Assembly: GCA_025462865.1 (NCBI GenBank)
Contig: JAOAPI010000032.1
Coordinates: 18,882 to 82,881, forward strand
From: Candidatus Sulfotelmatobacter sp.
Lineage (GTDB): Bacteria; Acidobacteriota; Terriglobia; Terriglobales; Acidobacteriaceae
Reading direction: 5' to 3'
DNA length: 64,000 nt
The translations under genes were made by a program, and so were the position numbers. Below are positions 27,350-37,618 of this stretch, piece by piece (position 1 is the first letter of the stretch; the number at the start of each line of letters is the position of its first letter). The notes under the pieces were generated by a model. That model was given only the letters and a program-made list of their open reading frames with translations, searched no databases and was not told the origin of the DNA.

Positions 27350-29112
27350 GTGAAAGACTCAATGAAATTTCAGGCAACATACCCGTCCCAGCAAACAGGC
27401 GTCGTGCGCGGCGCAACTCTTCTTTTATTGCTTCTCGCAGTGGTCTTCTCGGGCGAAGCTGCGTCTGCACAGGCTGGATTTACCGGAATATTTGGTGGAG
27501 GTCCGTTTTATAAGAACGCCGCAAACAACATCACGGAAATAGAGAATTCCGGCTTTACCGAAGCCATTGTCTGGAGCGTCGAGGTCAACAGCGTCGGCGA
27601 TTTGAACTTCAATGGAGAGTTCCCACTAACCTCCAATGGCGTTTATATCGGTGAACAGACTCATGCCGATTTTGCCTCGAACATGGCGATTCTGAAACAG
27701 GGGAAGGTGAAAAGGGTCACATTCAGCATTGGCTCGTCCAATTTTGGGGACTGGCAAGACATCACCGCTCTGGTCAAATCGCAGGGCACCGGTCCGACAA
27801 GCATCCTTTATAAAGACTTTCAAGCTCTGAAGGTTGCTATTCCAGCTCTGGATGCCCTAGATTTCGACGATGAGAACAGTTTCGATTCCCCAACCACAGT
27901 TGCGTTCGCGGTGATGTTGGGCAAACTGGGTTATCACGTGATGCCGGACCCTTTCGATAACAGCAGCTATTGGACGAATCTTGTTTCACAAATAAATGCT
28001 CAACTTCCCGGCACGGTGGACGGAGTACACCTGCAAGCGTATGCGGGTGGCAGCGGAAATAGTCCGTGCGTGGGATGGAATTTCGGCAGTGTTCCAGTGG
28101 AGCCTGGTCTGTGGGATTTGAACGACAGTCCGAGCCAGGTTCAAAGCATTATGAGCGGTTGGCATAGCCAGTGTGGCATCCCAGGCGGGTTCATGTGGCT
28201 TTACGACGACTTCGTCGGCAGTGGTCTTGCGGCGCAATACGCTAACGCAATCAACAATGCGGTGAGTAGCAGCGGCTTTACGCTTTCGGGGCCAAAGAAT
28301 GTGTTTTTGAACCAAAGTTCAACGGCCGCCGCCTTGATCACAATCACGGACTTTGGCGGCTTTAACGGTACGGTCACTCTGAGTCTGTCGAGTCTGCCGA
28401 AGGGTGTCCAAGCGGTGGTTCAAGGGCAAGGGAATAAACAGAAAGTCTGCTCAAAGCTAGCGCCTCCGCACGCACAGGATTCACTTCTATCACCGTTACC
28501 GGCACTTCTGGCAGCCTCACACAAACGATTGCTTTCACTTTGGCTGTAAGCGCGGCCGTCGGCACAAACGGCACTGGCACACAAATACCGCTATCTTCGG
28601 AGTTCAACATTAACGGAATCTACACAGACGGTACGACGTATTTGACCGGAGGACTCGATGGCACCGGGTACTCGTACTCGGCGAACCTGCTCATGACGTC
28701 GCGGGTTCTTAATGGGACCCTTCTCGATTTCGGATCCCCCAACGTAGCCGACGTGGTCGGTTGCAGTGGCCAATCGATCACTCTACCAGCGGGTAAGTTC
28801 TCCGGCCTTATGCTGTTAGCGACCGGCGTGGAGGGAAATCAAGTATCCCAGACCCTCGTCGTCAACTACACCGACGGAACGAGTTCGCAATTCGTTCAAA
28901 GCTTTAGCGATTGGTTCAGCCCGCAAAAATATCCCGGCGAGCTGGAAGCTGTTGCAATGGCGTATCGGAATTTTGACAACGGAACAAAGGATCAGCGAAC
29001 GTTCAATCTGTACGCCTACCGGTTTGCTCTGAATCCAGCTAAGGTTGTGCAGAGCATTACTCTGCCGAATGATTCCAAGGTACTTGTACTGGCGGCTACT
29101 CTGTTGCCGTGA
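27350..29112 (+). pseudogene. Secreted GH18-like protein with Ig-like and C-terminal beta domains, broken by a frameshift
   Basis: The GTG start follows AGGAGAG and opens a signal peptide ending ASAQ. Residues 45-305 look like a TIM barrel with the GH18 signature D168-A-L-D-F-D-D-E175 (DxxDxDxE), suggesting a chitinase- or endoglycosidase-like fold. An Ig-like region follows (FGGFNGTVTLSLSSLPKGV) and then reads out of frame to a stop at 28549. The continuation (KASASARTGFTSITVTGT, then a domain up to 29112) lies in another frame. One base inserted near 28446 would rejoin them. It is either a recent pseudogene or a sequencing error. If the truncated form is made, it still holds the whole GH18-like domain. 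Confidence 0.8.
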
Positions 29113-29304
29113 TCGAAAGTAGGTCATTTGATCACTTAGCTTGCACGCAGAGAGGCGGCGATAGGAGCGATTTCGTTAGCGGCTGCCCGAAAATCCACAG
29201 GCTGTCTGTGACATCCGTCACAGCACACTCTTCACGAACTGCCTTAAGATAGCCTCGGTTTCCCAAAACCCCCCGAGCAGACATTCAATCCCAGGGTGAT
29301 AGAT

Positions 29305-29946
29305 ATGGCCGGGAGTTGCTGGCGTTTGCTCGCCGCTGTGTCGCTGATATTTGTGGCACCGGCATTCCTGCGCGGTCAGGATCCAATTCACGAGCGAGTT
29401 CCTTTCGTCCCACCTAACTTGAGGATTTTGCGTGATCCTCCGCCCATCGAACCGATGTGGCTTCCTTTATCGCAGCGATTGCCAAAGCAGCCTCCTCTCC
29501 TTCCCGGAACAGTTGCTCTTCAGAAAATCGTTGGGGCGGCGGGAATCATTTTCTCCGGGCACGTCACCTCGATCGGTCATGTCCCCGTCCCATTGGGGCA
29601 AGCTCCTGCTTCCACAACTGTGAGTTTTAAAGTTGAAGGCGCCATTCGCGGGGTTTCATCAGGCGAGACTTTAACCATTCACGAATGGGCTGGCCTTTGG
29701 GCCAGCGGTGAGCGCTACCGCATCGGCGAGCGCGTGCTTCTGTTTCTTTATCCACCGGGCAAGCTCGGCCTGACCAGTCCGGTGGCGGGAACGATGGGCC
29801 GGTTCGCAATGGATTCCCAAGGCCGCGTCGTGATGAGCGGACAACAGGTTGCGAACCTGGGAACCGATCCAATTCTCGGTGGCAAGGCAATCGTCACGTA
29901 CTTCGACTTCGCGGGGGCTATCCGGCGTGTCGGGCGGGAGGAATGA
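29305..29946 (+). CDS. Secreted small beta-rich protein, NTR-like, coupled to the pseudo-matrixin
   Basis: The ATG at 29305 follows AGGG and opens a signal peptide (LLAAVSLIFVAPAFLRGQ). The body has the pattern IFSGHVTSIG...TVSFKVEGAIRG...GETLTIHEW...YRIGERVLLFLYPPG, which resembles OB-fold/NTR-like (TIMP-like) domains; I am not certain of the family. The stop overlaps the next start by ATGA, so the two are coupled. A role as a partner or inhibitor of the downstream metallopeptidase-like protein is a reasonable guess only. Confidence 0.75.
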   Translation: MAGSCWRLLAAVSLIFVAPAFLRGQDPIHERVPFVPPNLRILRDPPPIEPMWLPLSQRLPKQPPLLPGTVALQKIVGAAGIIFSGHVTSIGHVPVPLGQAPASTTVSFKVEGAIRGVSSGETLTIHEWAGLWASGERYRIGERVLLFLYPPGKLGLTSPVAGTMGRFAMDSQGRVVMSGQQVANLGTDPILGGKAIVTYFDFAGAIRRVGREE

Positions 29947-32900
29947 GCCAGAGCATGATTTCACAAAGAAATACCGCATTTCTCGGGCGCTCATTCTTGT
30001 TTAGGCTGGTTGCAGCCGTGGCTCTGGTCATCTTTTTTGCCATGCTCGCCCGTGCCGGCGGACCCAAGTATGTGGCAGGGTCCACCTTCTTCAACCCTTC
30101 AACGATGGGTCAGCCAATCACGTGGTCGCTCGGGCAGATCAAGTACTACACCGATCAAGGCGACCTCAGCCCGATTTTACCCAACGCCTCGGCCAATGCA
30201 CTTGTGGCGAATGCTTTCAGCCAATGGACCGCAGTCACAACCGCGGCGCTGACGGCAACCAATGCTGGTCAACTGGCTGAGGACGTCAACGGCAGCAACA
30301 TCGGCGTGGATTCGAACGGAACGGTCATCGCGCCTGCCGATATCACTTCTGCCGCTGTTCAAAGCCCGGTCGCCATGGTCTATGACTATGACGGCTCCAT
30401 CACTGACGCCTTACTCGGTGCGGGAGCCGGCGGTCCCTCCCAATGTTTCTGGAACGCAGTTTACGGCGGAGCGGACAACTTCGGCGAAGGGGCAAATTTC
30501 TTGCACGCGCTGGTAATTATCAATGGGCAGTGCGCACTGCAAGCATCGCAACTCACCGATGTTGAATACCGGCTCGTACGGGTGCTGGGCGGTGTGCTCG
30601 GCCTGGATGGGTCGCAGGTGAATCTGAACGTGATCACAGGTAAACCTGCACCGACGCCCGACGACCGTGCCGGTTTCCCCGTTATGCATAACATGGACCC
30701 ATTTAGCTGCGTGCCGATCACGCTGTGCTATGCGAATCCCTATCAGATTGCCTCCGATGATGTTGCCGCGCTGTCGCGTCTATATCCCGCCATTCGGTCA
30801 AACTCGACCGCCCGGATTCACGGCACTGTTTACTTCGTAGACCATTCGGGCAACCTCGCCCAACCCATGCAAGGAGTGAATGTCTTCGCGCGCTGGATCG
30901 ATCCTTCGACCGGGCAGCCCTCCCACAAGTACGCCGCGTCGTCGGTCTCGGGATTCCTGTTCACCGGCAACGCTGGCAATCCCGTCACGGGATGGAGCGA
31001 TCCCCTGGGCAATCTCTACAGCGAGTTCGGATCATCCGATCAAGCCGTTGAAGGCTTCTTCGATCTCGGTGGATTGCCAATTCCAAACAGCGCAACTACT
31101 GCGCAGTATCAGCTTGCCGTGGAAGCTTTGGACCCTCTGTGGTCCTCCGGCGTGTCTCCCTATGACGTCTTCCAGGTGGCCCCCTCTGGGACGTTTCAAC
31201 CCATCGTCGTTACCGTGAGCGCAGGCGGCGATTTCAACCAGGACATTCTCATGTCTGGCAACGCACAACCAGTTCCGTCCTGGGCTGCAACAGAAACCTG
31301 GAGTGCGCCGGCGCCGGTTCCCCCTCCTGGCGATTGGGTCGGATCATTGAGTGGCTACGGAGACGTTGGCTATTTCCTAATCACCGCGCAGGCGAATCGA
31401 ACGCTGTCAGTCGCAGTCACGGCGCTGGATGAGGCCGGTGCAGCCAGCGAATCGAAAGCCACCCCCGTGATCGGCATGTGGACGTTAGGCGATCCGATTG
31501 GAACGCCTCCACCAGCGTTCACTCCAGCTCCGTTCAATTCGGAAACGTTCGCCATGAGCCGTCTTGATGCGCAGGTATTGATTTCGAACAGTTTCATCAT
31601 CGGTATATCCGATCTGCGGGGCGACGGACGTCCCGATTACAATTATCACGCCCACGTTCTTTACGGAGATTCGGCGATTCCCACGCGCGTCCCGGTCAAG
31701 GGCGGTGCCATCACTTTGCAAGGCACCGGCTTTGCGCCCGGCCTCACTGTCGCTGTTGGTAATACGAGTGCTCCGGTGATGGCGACCAATGCGAGCCAAA
31801 TGCTGACGGCCGCTTCTGCGCAGAGCGACGGACTGCAAACCATAACTATCAGCGATATAGCTAGCGGGGCATCTTCCATCATGACTAACGCCGTGACTTT
31901 TGGAGCCGCGGCCACCGACAAGCTAGTCTTGTTACAGGAAATCAATCCGCCCACGCCAGTTGGGACGCAAAGCGCTAACCCCGTTGCGGTTCGCGTGGTC
32001 GCCTCTGATGGCATCACGGGAGTGAATGGCGCAACAGTAGGCTGGACCACGACCAATGGGGCGACGCTCTCAGTCTGCAGTGGCGCTGCATCATGCTCGG
32101 CCGTCAGCGACGAGAGCGGAATCGCGTCGACTTGGATTACTCCCGCCGCGACTGGCAATGCTGTAATCACGGCGACTCTTGCGCCCGGCGTCTACAGCCC
32201 GCCACAATCCGTCGCTGCAACACTGTTGGCGACCTCTTCATCGCTGGACATTGGAGTCACCACGCCTAATCTCTGGATTGCCTCAGGAGCGTCAGTCACC
32301 ACTCCACTTACGGCGAGGGTGGTGAGTCTTGGTCAACCGAAAAACAACGTCACCGTGAACTTCGCAATTATGCAGGGCTCGGGATCGCTCAGTTCCGGCA
32401 GCGCAATCACCAATACTAGCGGTTATGCCTCGGTCACTCTGAACCTGACCAACTTCGTCACCAGCGTGCAAATCAGCGTATGTGTCGCACCAGGAAACAA
32501 TCCCTGCCAAACAATTTATGGCCACGCCGTATTGGCCGATGGGTTAAATCTGCAGCCGGTGTCTGGAGGTGGTCAGATTGTTAACGGAATGGTATTGCAA
32601 CCGTTGACCGTTCGCGTGACCGACTCTTCCACGCCTCCGGACTCTGTCTTGGGAGCGATGGTGCTGTTCCAGGCCACTGTGCTGCGTCCAATGGAAAATG
32701 ATTTGACGCTAGTCCCCGGTGGACCCTCGGGAGATCCCGGAGGTACGCCTGTGATCCTGAGCGCGAGCCAAAGCACGGTTCAAAGCGACATCAACGGCCT
32801 GGCCAGCTTTGTCCCTTCGTTGGGAACGTTCACCGGCCCGTTGGAGATTGAGATACAAGTTTCAGCCGGAACAACGGCAGCGCTGCAAGATGAAATGGAG

Positions 32901-33026
32901 GCTTTTGCTGAAGACGGTAGCGGGAGCATTCCGCCACCCATCCATAGCCCGAGACGGGGACGGTTCCCCGTTTTAGCGCAGCCGATGCCGCGAGTTGATC
33001 CTCGTGAATTCGTGAATTGGAGATGA
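29943..33026 (+). CDS. Secreted multidomain protein: pseudo-matrixin, IPT/TIG, Big-1-like domains
   Basis: The 1027-residue product opens with a signal peptide ending ARAGG. The matrixin-like domain is recognisable by ITWSLGQIKYYTDQGDLSP, NAFSQWTAV and LYP near 285. Its zinc site is destroyed: residues 213-225 read RVLGGVLGLDGSQ where active enzymes have HExGHxLGLDHSQ. A carboxypeptidase-regulatory-like region, an IPT/TIG domain (GGAITLQGTGFAPGLTVAVG, about 580-660) and at least two Big-1-like domains (GVNGATVGWTTTNGA) follow. It is likely a secreted binding protein. It is coupled to the upstream NTR-like gene. Confidence 0.85.
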   Translation: MSQSMISQRNTAFLGRSFLFRLVAAVALVIFFAMLARAGGPKYVAGSTFFNPSTMGQPITWSLGQIKYYTDQGDLSPILPNASANALVANAFSQWTAVTTAALTATNAGQLAEDVNGSNIGVDSNGTVIAPADITSAAVQSPVAMVYDYDGSITDALLGAGAGGPSQCFWNAVYGGADNFGEGANFLHALVIINGQCALQASQLTDVEYRLVRVLGGVLGLDGSQVNLNVITGKPAPTPDDRAGFPVMHNMDPFSCVPITLCYANPYQIASDDVAALSRLYPAIRSNSTARIHGTVYFVDHSGNLAQPMQGVNVFARWIDPSTGQPSHKYAASSVSGFLFTGNAGNPVTGWSDPLGNLYSEFGSSDQAVEGFFDLGGLPIPNSATTAQYQLAVEALDPLWSSGVSPYDVFQVAPSGTFQPIVVTVSAGGDFNQDILMSGNAQPVPSWAATETWSAPAPVPPPGDWVGSLSGYGDVGYFLITAQANRTLSVAVTALDEAGAASESKATPVIGMWTLGDPIGTPPPAFTPAPFNSETFAMSRLDAQVLISNSFIIGISDLRGDGRPDYNYHAHVLYGDSAIPTRVPVKGGAITLQGTGFAPGLTVAVGNTSAPVMATNASQMLTAASAQSDGLQTITISDIASGASSIMTNAVTFGAAATDKLVLLQEINPPTPVGTQSANPVAVRVVASDGITGVNGATVGWTTTNGATLSVCSGAASCSAVSDESGIASTWITPAATGNAVITATLAPGVYSPPQSVAATLLATSSSLDIGVTTPNLWIASGASVTTPLTARVVSLGQPKNNVTVNFAIMQGSGSLSSGSAITNTSGYASVTLNLTNFVTSVQISVCVAPGNNPCQTIYGHAVLADGLNLQPVSGGGQIVNGMVLQPLTVRVTDSSTPPDSVLGAMVLFQATVLRPMENDLTLVPGGPSGDPGGTPVILSASQSTVQSDINGLASFVPSLGTFTGPLEIEIQVSAGTTAALQDEMEAFAEDGSGSIPPPIHSPRRGRFPVLAQPMPRVDPREFVNWR

Positions 33027-33137
33027 GGCCGTAGCGGAATCTGCCATTCAGTATCGGTAGATGAGAGTGACTTGGTGGCTTTCTCACTCACTCGCGATTT
33101 CCGTTTCCGCATGTCTAGTCCTCCTCACTCATCGGCA

Positions 33138-33155
33138 CTCGCGGGCGAGGGCGCC
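33138..33155. repeat. GC-rich palindrome, REP-like
   Basis: GCGGGCG and CGCCCGC flank AGGG. There is no T tract. It lies in the 215-bp convergent gap between the pseudo-matrixin and S9 peptidase genes. Nearby CGAGGCTGCTGTC also occurs at about 10640. Confidence 0.4.
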
Positions 33156-33241
33156 CGCGCCACACAGGCTCCTCGTTTCGCTCGGAGGGACTGCCGAGGC
33201 TGCTGTCTCTACGCGAGCTGCTGTGGGCGCCACCGCCGGGG

Positions 33242-35443
33242 TCACTTCTTCGTCCATTGATCGACCCAGTCGTTCACGGTTTTGTACCAGAGCTGAGAAT
33301 TTTGCGGCTTCTGAACCCAGTGGCCTTCGTCGGGGAAATACAACATTTTTGACGGGACGCCTTCCATTTGGAGCGTGGTGAAAAGCTGCAAGCCTTCGCT
33401 TACGTCGAGGCGGTAATCGCGCTGGCCATGAATTACGAGAGTGGGCGTCTTGAAATTCTTGGCGTACTGATGCGGGGACCACTTCTGGTACATGGCGCGA
33501 TTGTCATACGGAGTGCCTTTGAACTCCCAGTTATTGAACCAGAGTTCTTCGGTGGTGCCCCAGGCGGACTCCGCATTGAACATGCCGTCGTGCGACACGA
33601 TGCATTTGAAGCGGTCGGTGTGGCCGAGGATCCAGTTGGCCATGTATCCGCCGTAGCTGGCGCCCAGCGCGCACTCGCGGTCTTTATCGATGAACGGATA
33701 AGTCTTCTCAGCGTAATCGAGGCCCTTCATCAGGTCTTCAAACGGAGCGCCGCCCCAGTCGCCGTTGATGGCGTCGATGAACTTCTGTCCGTAGCCGGTT
33801 GAGCCGTGGAAGTTGATCATGATGACGACGTAGCCGCTGCTCGTCGAAGAAGTTGGTGCGGCGAAAAGTTCGGGATTCCAGCGGTAGCTCCAATCGTCTC
33901 CCCAGGCCCCCTGCGGCCCGCCGTGGATGAGGAACTTAACGGGATACTTCTTGCTGGGGTCGAAGTTCGGAGGCTTGACCAGGAAGCCTTCAACCTTCTC
34001 GCCGTTTGCGCCAGTAAAGAGAAAAGATTCGATCTTCGTCATGCTAACTTGCGAAAGGAGCGAATCGTTCACGTGCGTGACGGCCCAATCTTTATTCAGA
34101 GAGCAACTTTCCTTGCCTGCGTCCACATTCCCAGTCATGGCAGGACAGCCGGCGCCGGTGACATCGCTCGCGTAAATTTCGATGGGCGCAGTTACGGACA
34201 TTCGAGTGAACAGTAGGGTCTTGCCGTTGGGCGTTACAGCCAAGTCGTCGTTGAACCCAGCGACGAGCGCACGCATCGAGGATTTGGCGCTCTCTGTGTC
34301 TAACGCGTAAATAAGAGAGTGACCCTCATGCTCGGCACTAAAAGCGATCGCCTTTGAATCAGACGTCCAAACAAAGGTTCCCACCCAATGATCAAAGCCC
34401 TCGGTCAGATCCTTCTTCTCTCCCGTCTTGCGGTCATACAGCATCAACCGGAAGCGGTCGCTCTCGTATCCCGGACGCTGCTGGGCGCGATAGGCAATGT
34501 AGCGGCGATCGGGCGAATAGAGTGGCGTCGAGTCGCTGGCGGGATTGTCGGTGGTGATGTTTTTTGCCAGAATCGGATAAGTGCGATTGCCTGAAATGAT
34601 GAAGCCATCGACCGGGACGATCCAGAGATCGTTGTTGGTGGAAGCGGCTGGATTCTTGTCGTGATTCGAGGTGTAGCAGATTTCTTGCCCGTCGGGCGAG
34701 AAGGCATAGTTATCCTGCCCGCCGAGCGAGAACACGGGAGCGTCGTAGTCACCGGGGGTGAGATCCTTCGCTTCACCGGGTGAGCAACTGGGCCCGGTTC
34801 CTTCCGCGCAAGCCCAGGAGGGGATTACGAAGATGTGCGTGCGCGTGCTCTCTTTGTAGGCATTCCAATGGCGATAGAGCAAAGAGGTGAAGGTCAGCGC
34901 CTTAACCTTTGATTTTTCCTGCTCTTCGTGTGTTCTGGCGTTGCAGCTGGCTTCTGCGGTGGGCTGACCGTCGCATTGCGGGTACACGTCCGAGGTGAAT
35001 AAGATATTTTTCCCATCTGGCGACCAGAGTTCGCCGCTCGCTCCGGTGCCAATCGAAGTAAGTTTGCGGACTCCAGTCACGGTGCCGGTTACTGCATCGA
35101 AATCGGCGACCCAGATTTGCGATCCACCATCTTTCGTCGAAACGAAGGCGAAGTGTCTGCCCCCTGGCGACCAACGCGGACGGTCGGCGTCCTGATCGGC
35201 GATGATCTCTTTCTCCTGACCTCCTGCCGTAGGCACGATCCAGATGTGCGGCGTCTTCGTGTTGGCCTCGAGATTCACGTCGACCACGCTGAAGATCACC
35301 CACTTGCCGTCCGGCGAGACTTGCGGCTCGCCCACGCGCTTGAGCTTCATCATGTCTTCGAAGGTGAAGGGATGCTTGGCTTGGGCGATGGCGGAAAACG
35401 TGATCGCGATGAAAGCGAGTAGAGAAAAGATAAGGTGCCGCAT
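33242..35443 (-). CDS. Secreted S9 family prolyl oligopeptidase / acylaminoacyl-peptidase-like enzyme
   Basis: The start at 35443 (MRHLIFSLLAFIAITFSAIAQ) has AGGAGC eight bases upstream and gives a signal peptide. The frame extends 79 codons further without support. Residues 30-480 form a WD40-like/TolB-like propeller (VSPDGKWVIFSVV, RWSPGGRHFAFVS). The alpha/beta hydrolase domain has the nucleophile motif GASYGGYM near 597, and the conserved Asp and His lie near the C-terminus (GQRDYRLDVSEG, DEGHWV). It likely degrades peptides in the periplasm. Confidence 0.93.
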   Translation of the reverse strand: MRHLIFSLLAFIAITFSAIAQAKHPFTFEDMMKLKRVGEPQVSPDGKWVIFSVVDVNLEANTKTPHIWIVPTAGGQEKEIIADQDADRPRWSPGGRHFAFVSTKDGGSQIWVADFDAVTGTVTGVRKLTSIGTGASGELWSPDGKNILFTSDVYPQCDGQPTAEASCNARTHEEQEKSKVKALTFTSLLYRHWNAYKESTRTHIFVIPSWACAEGTGPSCSPGEAKDLTPGDYDAPVFSLGGQDNYAFSPDGQEICYTSNHDKNPAASTNNDLWIVPVDGFIISGNRTYPILAKNITTDNPASDSTPLYSPDRRYIAYRAQQRPGYESDRFRLMLYDRKTGEKKDLTEGFDHWVGTFVWTSDSKAIAFSAEHEGHSLIYALDTESAKSSMRALVAGFNDDLAVTPNGKTLLFTRMSVTAPIEIYASDVTGAGCPAMTGNVDAGKESCSLNKDWAVTHVNDSLLSQVSMTKIESFLFTGANGEKVEGFLVKPPNFDPSKKYPVKFLIHGGPQGAWGDDWSYRWNPELFAAPTSSTSSGYVVIMINFHGSTGYGQKFIDAINGDWGGAPFEDLMKGLDYAEKTYPFIDKDRECALGASYGGYMANWILGHTDRFKCIVSHDGMFNAESAWGTTEELWFNNWEFKGTPYDNRAMYQKWSPHQYAKNFKTPTLVIHGQRDYRLDVSEGLQLFTTLQMEGVPSKMLYFPDEGHWVQKPQNSQLWYKTVNDWVDQWTKK

Positions 35444-35898
35444 GACATGCTCCTTGGCAAACCAGAAAGTGTAGCAGGCATGCAGGGCGGAGTGCATGGT
35501 CGTATCGGAGCATGCTTTCAGGCGTGCGGCAGCGTCTCGTGGCTTGTAACATCGCCCTGTTGCGAGGCCTACGGACAATCTTCCAGCATGCCTAAAGGCT
35601 TCCCCTGATACGACTCGTAAAATTTCAAAATTGCCGCTGTTAGCGGTGCCGCCGATGGCACCGAAAGAATCTACGACCAAATGATTAGTCCGTCTTTTGA
35701 AAACAGAAGCCGGGCCAGAAGCCTTTTTCCAGCGGCAACCCCTCCATCAAAATGGCATCCAAGTATCGGCAGAACTGCAGCGCCCTTACCCTGGCCTCAC
35801 TGAGCGGAGAGGGGTCAGGGGAGGGTCGCCGCGGTAGCCGAACGTGGCAGTCCGGCGCCCAGCAAATCGTCTTCCCACTTATCCGATAAAATGAAGTC
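35444..35898. other. 455-bp divergent intergenic region
   Basis: It lies between the S9 peptidase and LolA-like genes. A minus-strand frame runs through it and into the next gene, but its composition is not protein-like and it overlaps a better gene. No clear promoter was assigned. Confidence 0.5.
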
Positions 35899-36801
35899 AT
35901 GAACCGGTCGTGCCGAATTGTCTTGTCTGTCGTCGTCCTCAGTGTCTCCATATGCTCCGGGTTGCGCTTGGAAGCGCAAGAAGGCTCCCTCGACAACACT
36001 CCCCCGCAAGGGATTACTCCCGAGGAAATCATCACACGCTTCGCCGCACAGGAAAAATTATTCAAAGAGGCGCGGGAACATTACACGTATCGGCAAGACA
36101 TTAAGGTTCAGACGCGCGATGGTGACACCGTTACCGGGGAATATCATGAAGTGTTCGATGTGCTCTACGACGATAAAGGCCATCGCATCGAAAACGTGGT
36201 GTTCGCGCCGCAGTCTTCGCTCGAGCAAGGTGGATTGTCTCTAGACCAGGGCGACGTCCAGGACTTTCGCAATCGCCTGCCGTTCGTGCTTACCAGCGAA
36301 GAGGTTCCCGAATACAACATCCTCTATGTAGGCCAGCAGCAGGAAGATCAATTGCACTGCTACGTGTTCGATATTGCGCCGAAGCAAATTGTGGGCAAGA
36401 AGCGCTACTTCCAGGGACGCATCTGGGTGGACGATCATGATTTCCAGATTGTGAAAACCTACGGCCAGGCGGTGCCGGAGATTCGTGACACGAAAAAGAA
36501 AGGTAAGGAAGAACATCTTTATCCAAAGTTCACCACTTGGAGGCAGCAGGTCGATAACCAGTATTGGTTCCCTACCTACACTCGCGCCGACGACACGCTG
36601 CACTTCAACATGGGAGACATTCACATCCGCGAGATTGTGAAGTACGAAGATTACAAGCGATTCGGTTCGAATGTGAGAATTCTGTATCAAGGAAAAGAAA
36701 TCCCAAAGGGAGATCAGAAGGATCAGAAGCCGGCACCGGATCAGAAGCCCGATGAGAAGAAGCCAGAGCCGGCACCGAATCCGCAGGCGCCGCAGAAGTA
36801 G
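35899..36801 (+). CDS. LolA-like exported protein
   Basis: This 300-residue protein has a signal peptide (residues 1-26) and a half-barrel pattern seen in LolA/MucB-like outer-membrane lipoprotein sorting domains. Examples are YHEVFDVLYDDKGHRIE, YFQGRIWVDDHDFQIVKTYG and YWFPTYTRADDTLHF. The last 35 residues are Lys/Pro/Asp-rich repeats (DQKPAPDQKPDEKKPEP), probably disordered. It likely binds lipid or an acylated ligand in the periplasm, but the specific role is unknown. Confidence 0.8.
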   Translation: MNRSCRIVLSVVVLSVSICSGLRLEAQEGSLDNTPPQGITPEEIITRFAAQEKLFKEAREHYTYRQDIKVQTRDGDTVTGEYHEVFDVLYDDKGHRIENVVFAPQSSLEQGGLSLDQGDVQDFRNRLPFVLTSEEVPEYNILYVGQQQEDQLHCYVFDIAPKQIVGKKRYFQGRIWVDDHDFQIVKTYGQAVPEIRDTKKKGKEEHLYPKFTTWRQQVDNQYWFPTYTRADDTLHFNMGDIHIREIVKYEDYKRFGSNVRILYQGKEIPKGDQKDQKPAPDQKPDEKKPEPAPNPQAPQK

Positions 36802-36895
36802 TTATCAGCAATCCAGCAACCGAGCCCAAGATCCTTCGCTGCGAGGGATGAGACACGGCGTTTCGCCGGCGGTCAAGAGGCGACGAAGCCGACAC

Positions 36896-37504
36896 CTAAT
36901 AGAATAAATACTTTCTCCATTTATCATCCGACCTTCCCATTAATCGCATAATGTGGCGGCTAGTATGCAGGTTGAAGGCGCGGGGCTCACGCATCAGTTT
37001 CATGCCGACTTCAAGAGGAAATTGATTTCCCTTGCGGCGATTACAGCCGTGACAGCAAGCTACAAGATTCTCCCATGTGGAGGAACCGCCGCGAGAGCGG
37101 GGAATCACGTGGTCGAGGGTCAACTCTCCAGACGGCAGCACGGTCGCACAGTATTGGCAGGTGTTGCGGTCACGGAGCAGGATATTCTTGCGCGACAATG
37201 CGCGGCTCTGGTGCGGTATTCTGCGATATTCCAGCAGGCGGATCACCGAAGGCACCCGCATGGCGATGCGCGCGGCGTGCAGGAAGTGTCCATTTTCTTC
37301 TTCCGTCATCGCCACGCCCTTGAGCACGAGAACCAGGGCCCGGCGAGCCGCGCAGACATTGATAGGTTCGTAGGATGCGTTCAACACGAGCACAGGCGCG
37401 TGCAGGGTGTTTCCGTTGCTGTCGCGGTGCATTGCCGCCGAGGCAAAGAGCCCGGCGGCGTGCCTGCCTGTTGGTCCTGACTCGGGTTCCATCCTGGCTG
37501 ACAT
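36896..37504 (-). CDS. HNH endonuclease family protein
   Basis: The start at 37504 (MSARMEPES) has GAGG six bases upstream. The C-terminal half holds the HNH fold: CQYCATVL, then [11 protein letters not shown], then [16 protein letters not shown], with two zinc-binding Cys pairs. The N-terminal part ([20 protein letters not shown]) is typical of the widespread free-standing HNH family. That family is chromosomal, not obviously phage-borne, and has no settled function. Confidence 0.9.
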   Translation of the reverse strand: MSARMEPESGPTGRHAAGLFASAAMHRDSNGNTLHAPVLVLNASYEPINVCAARRALVLVLKGVAMTEEENGHFLHAARIAMRVPSVIRLLEYRRIPHQSRALSRKNILLRDRNTCQYCATVLPSGELTLDHVIPRSRGGSSTWENLVACCHGCNRRKGNQFPLEVGMKLMREPRAFNLHTSRHIMRLMGRSDDKWRKYLFY

Positions 37505-37618
37505 GCTGCCTCGTCTCCTATATCTTTCTATACGCAATCCTTAACCTGAAGCCGCTTTCGAAATTCCCTTACTGGCCGCCTTGCACTTAGATGCTATCTA
37601 TGGCCGGCGCGCCCAAGG

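Noticed and set aside
35685..36065. 126-residue minus-strand frame upstream of the LolA-like gene
   Set aside because: It overlaps the start of a better gene, has no ribosome-binding site and no recognisable domain.
36896..37504. HNH nuclease as a sign of a phage or restriction island
   Set aside because: Neighbours are housekeeping genes, no phage or methyltransferase gene is present, and the family is common on chromosomes.
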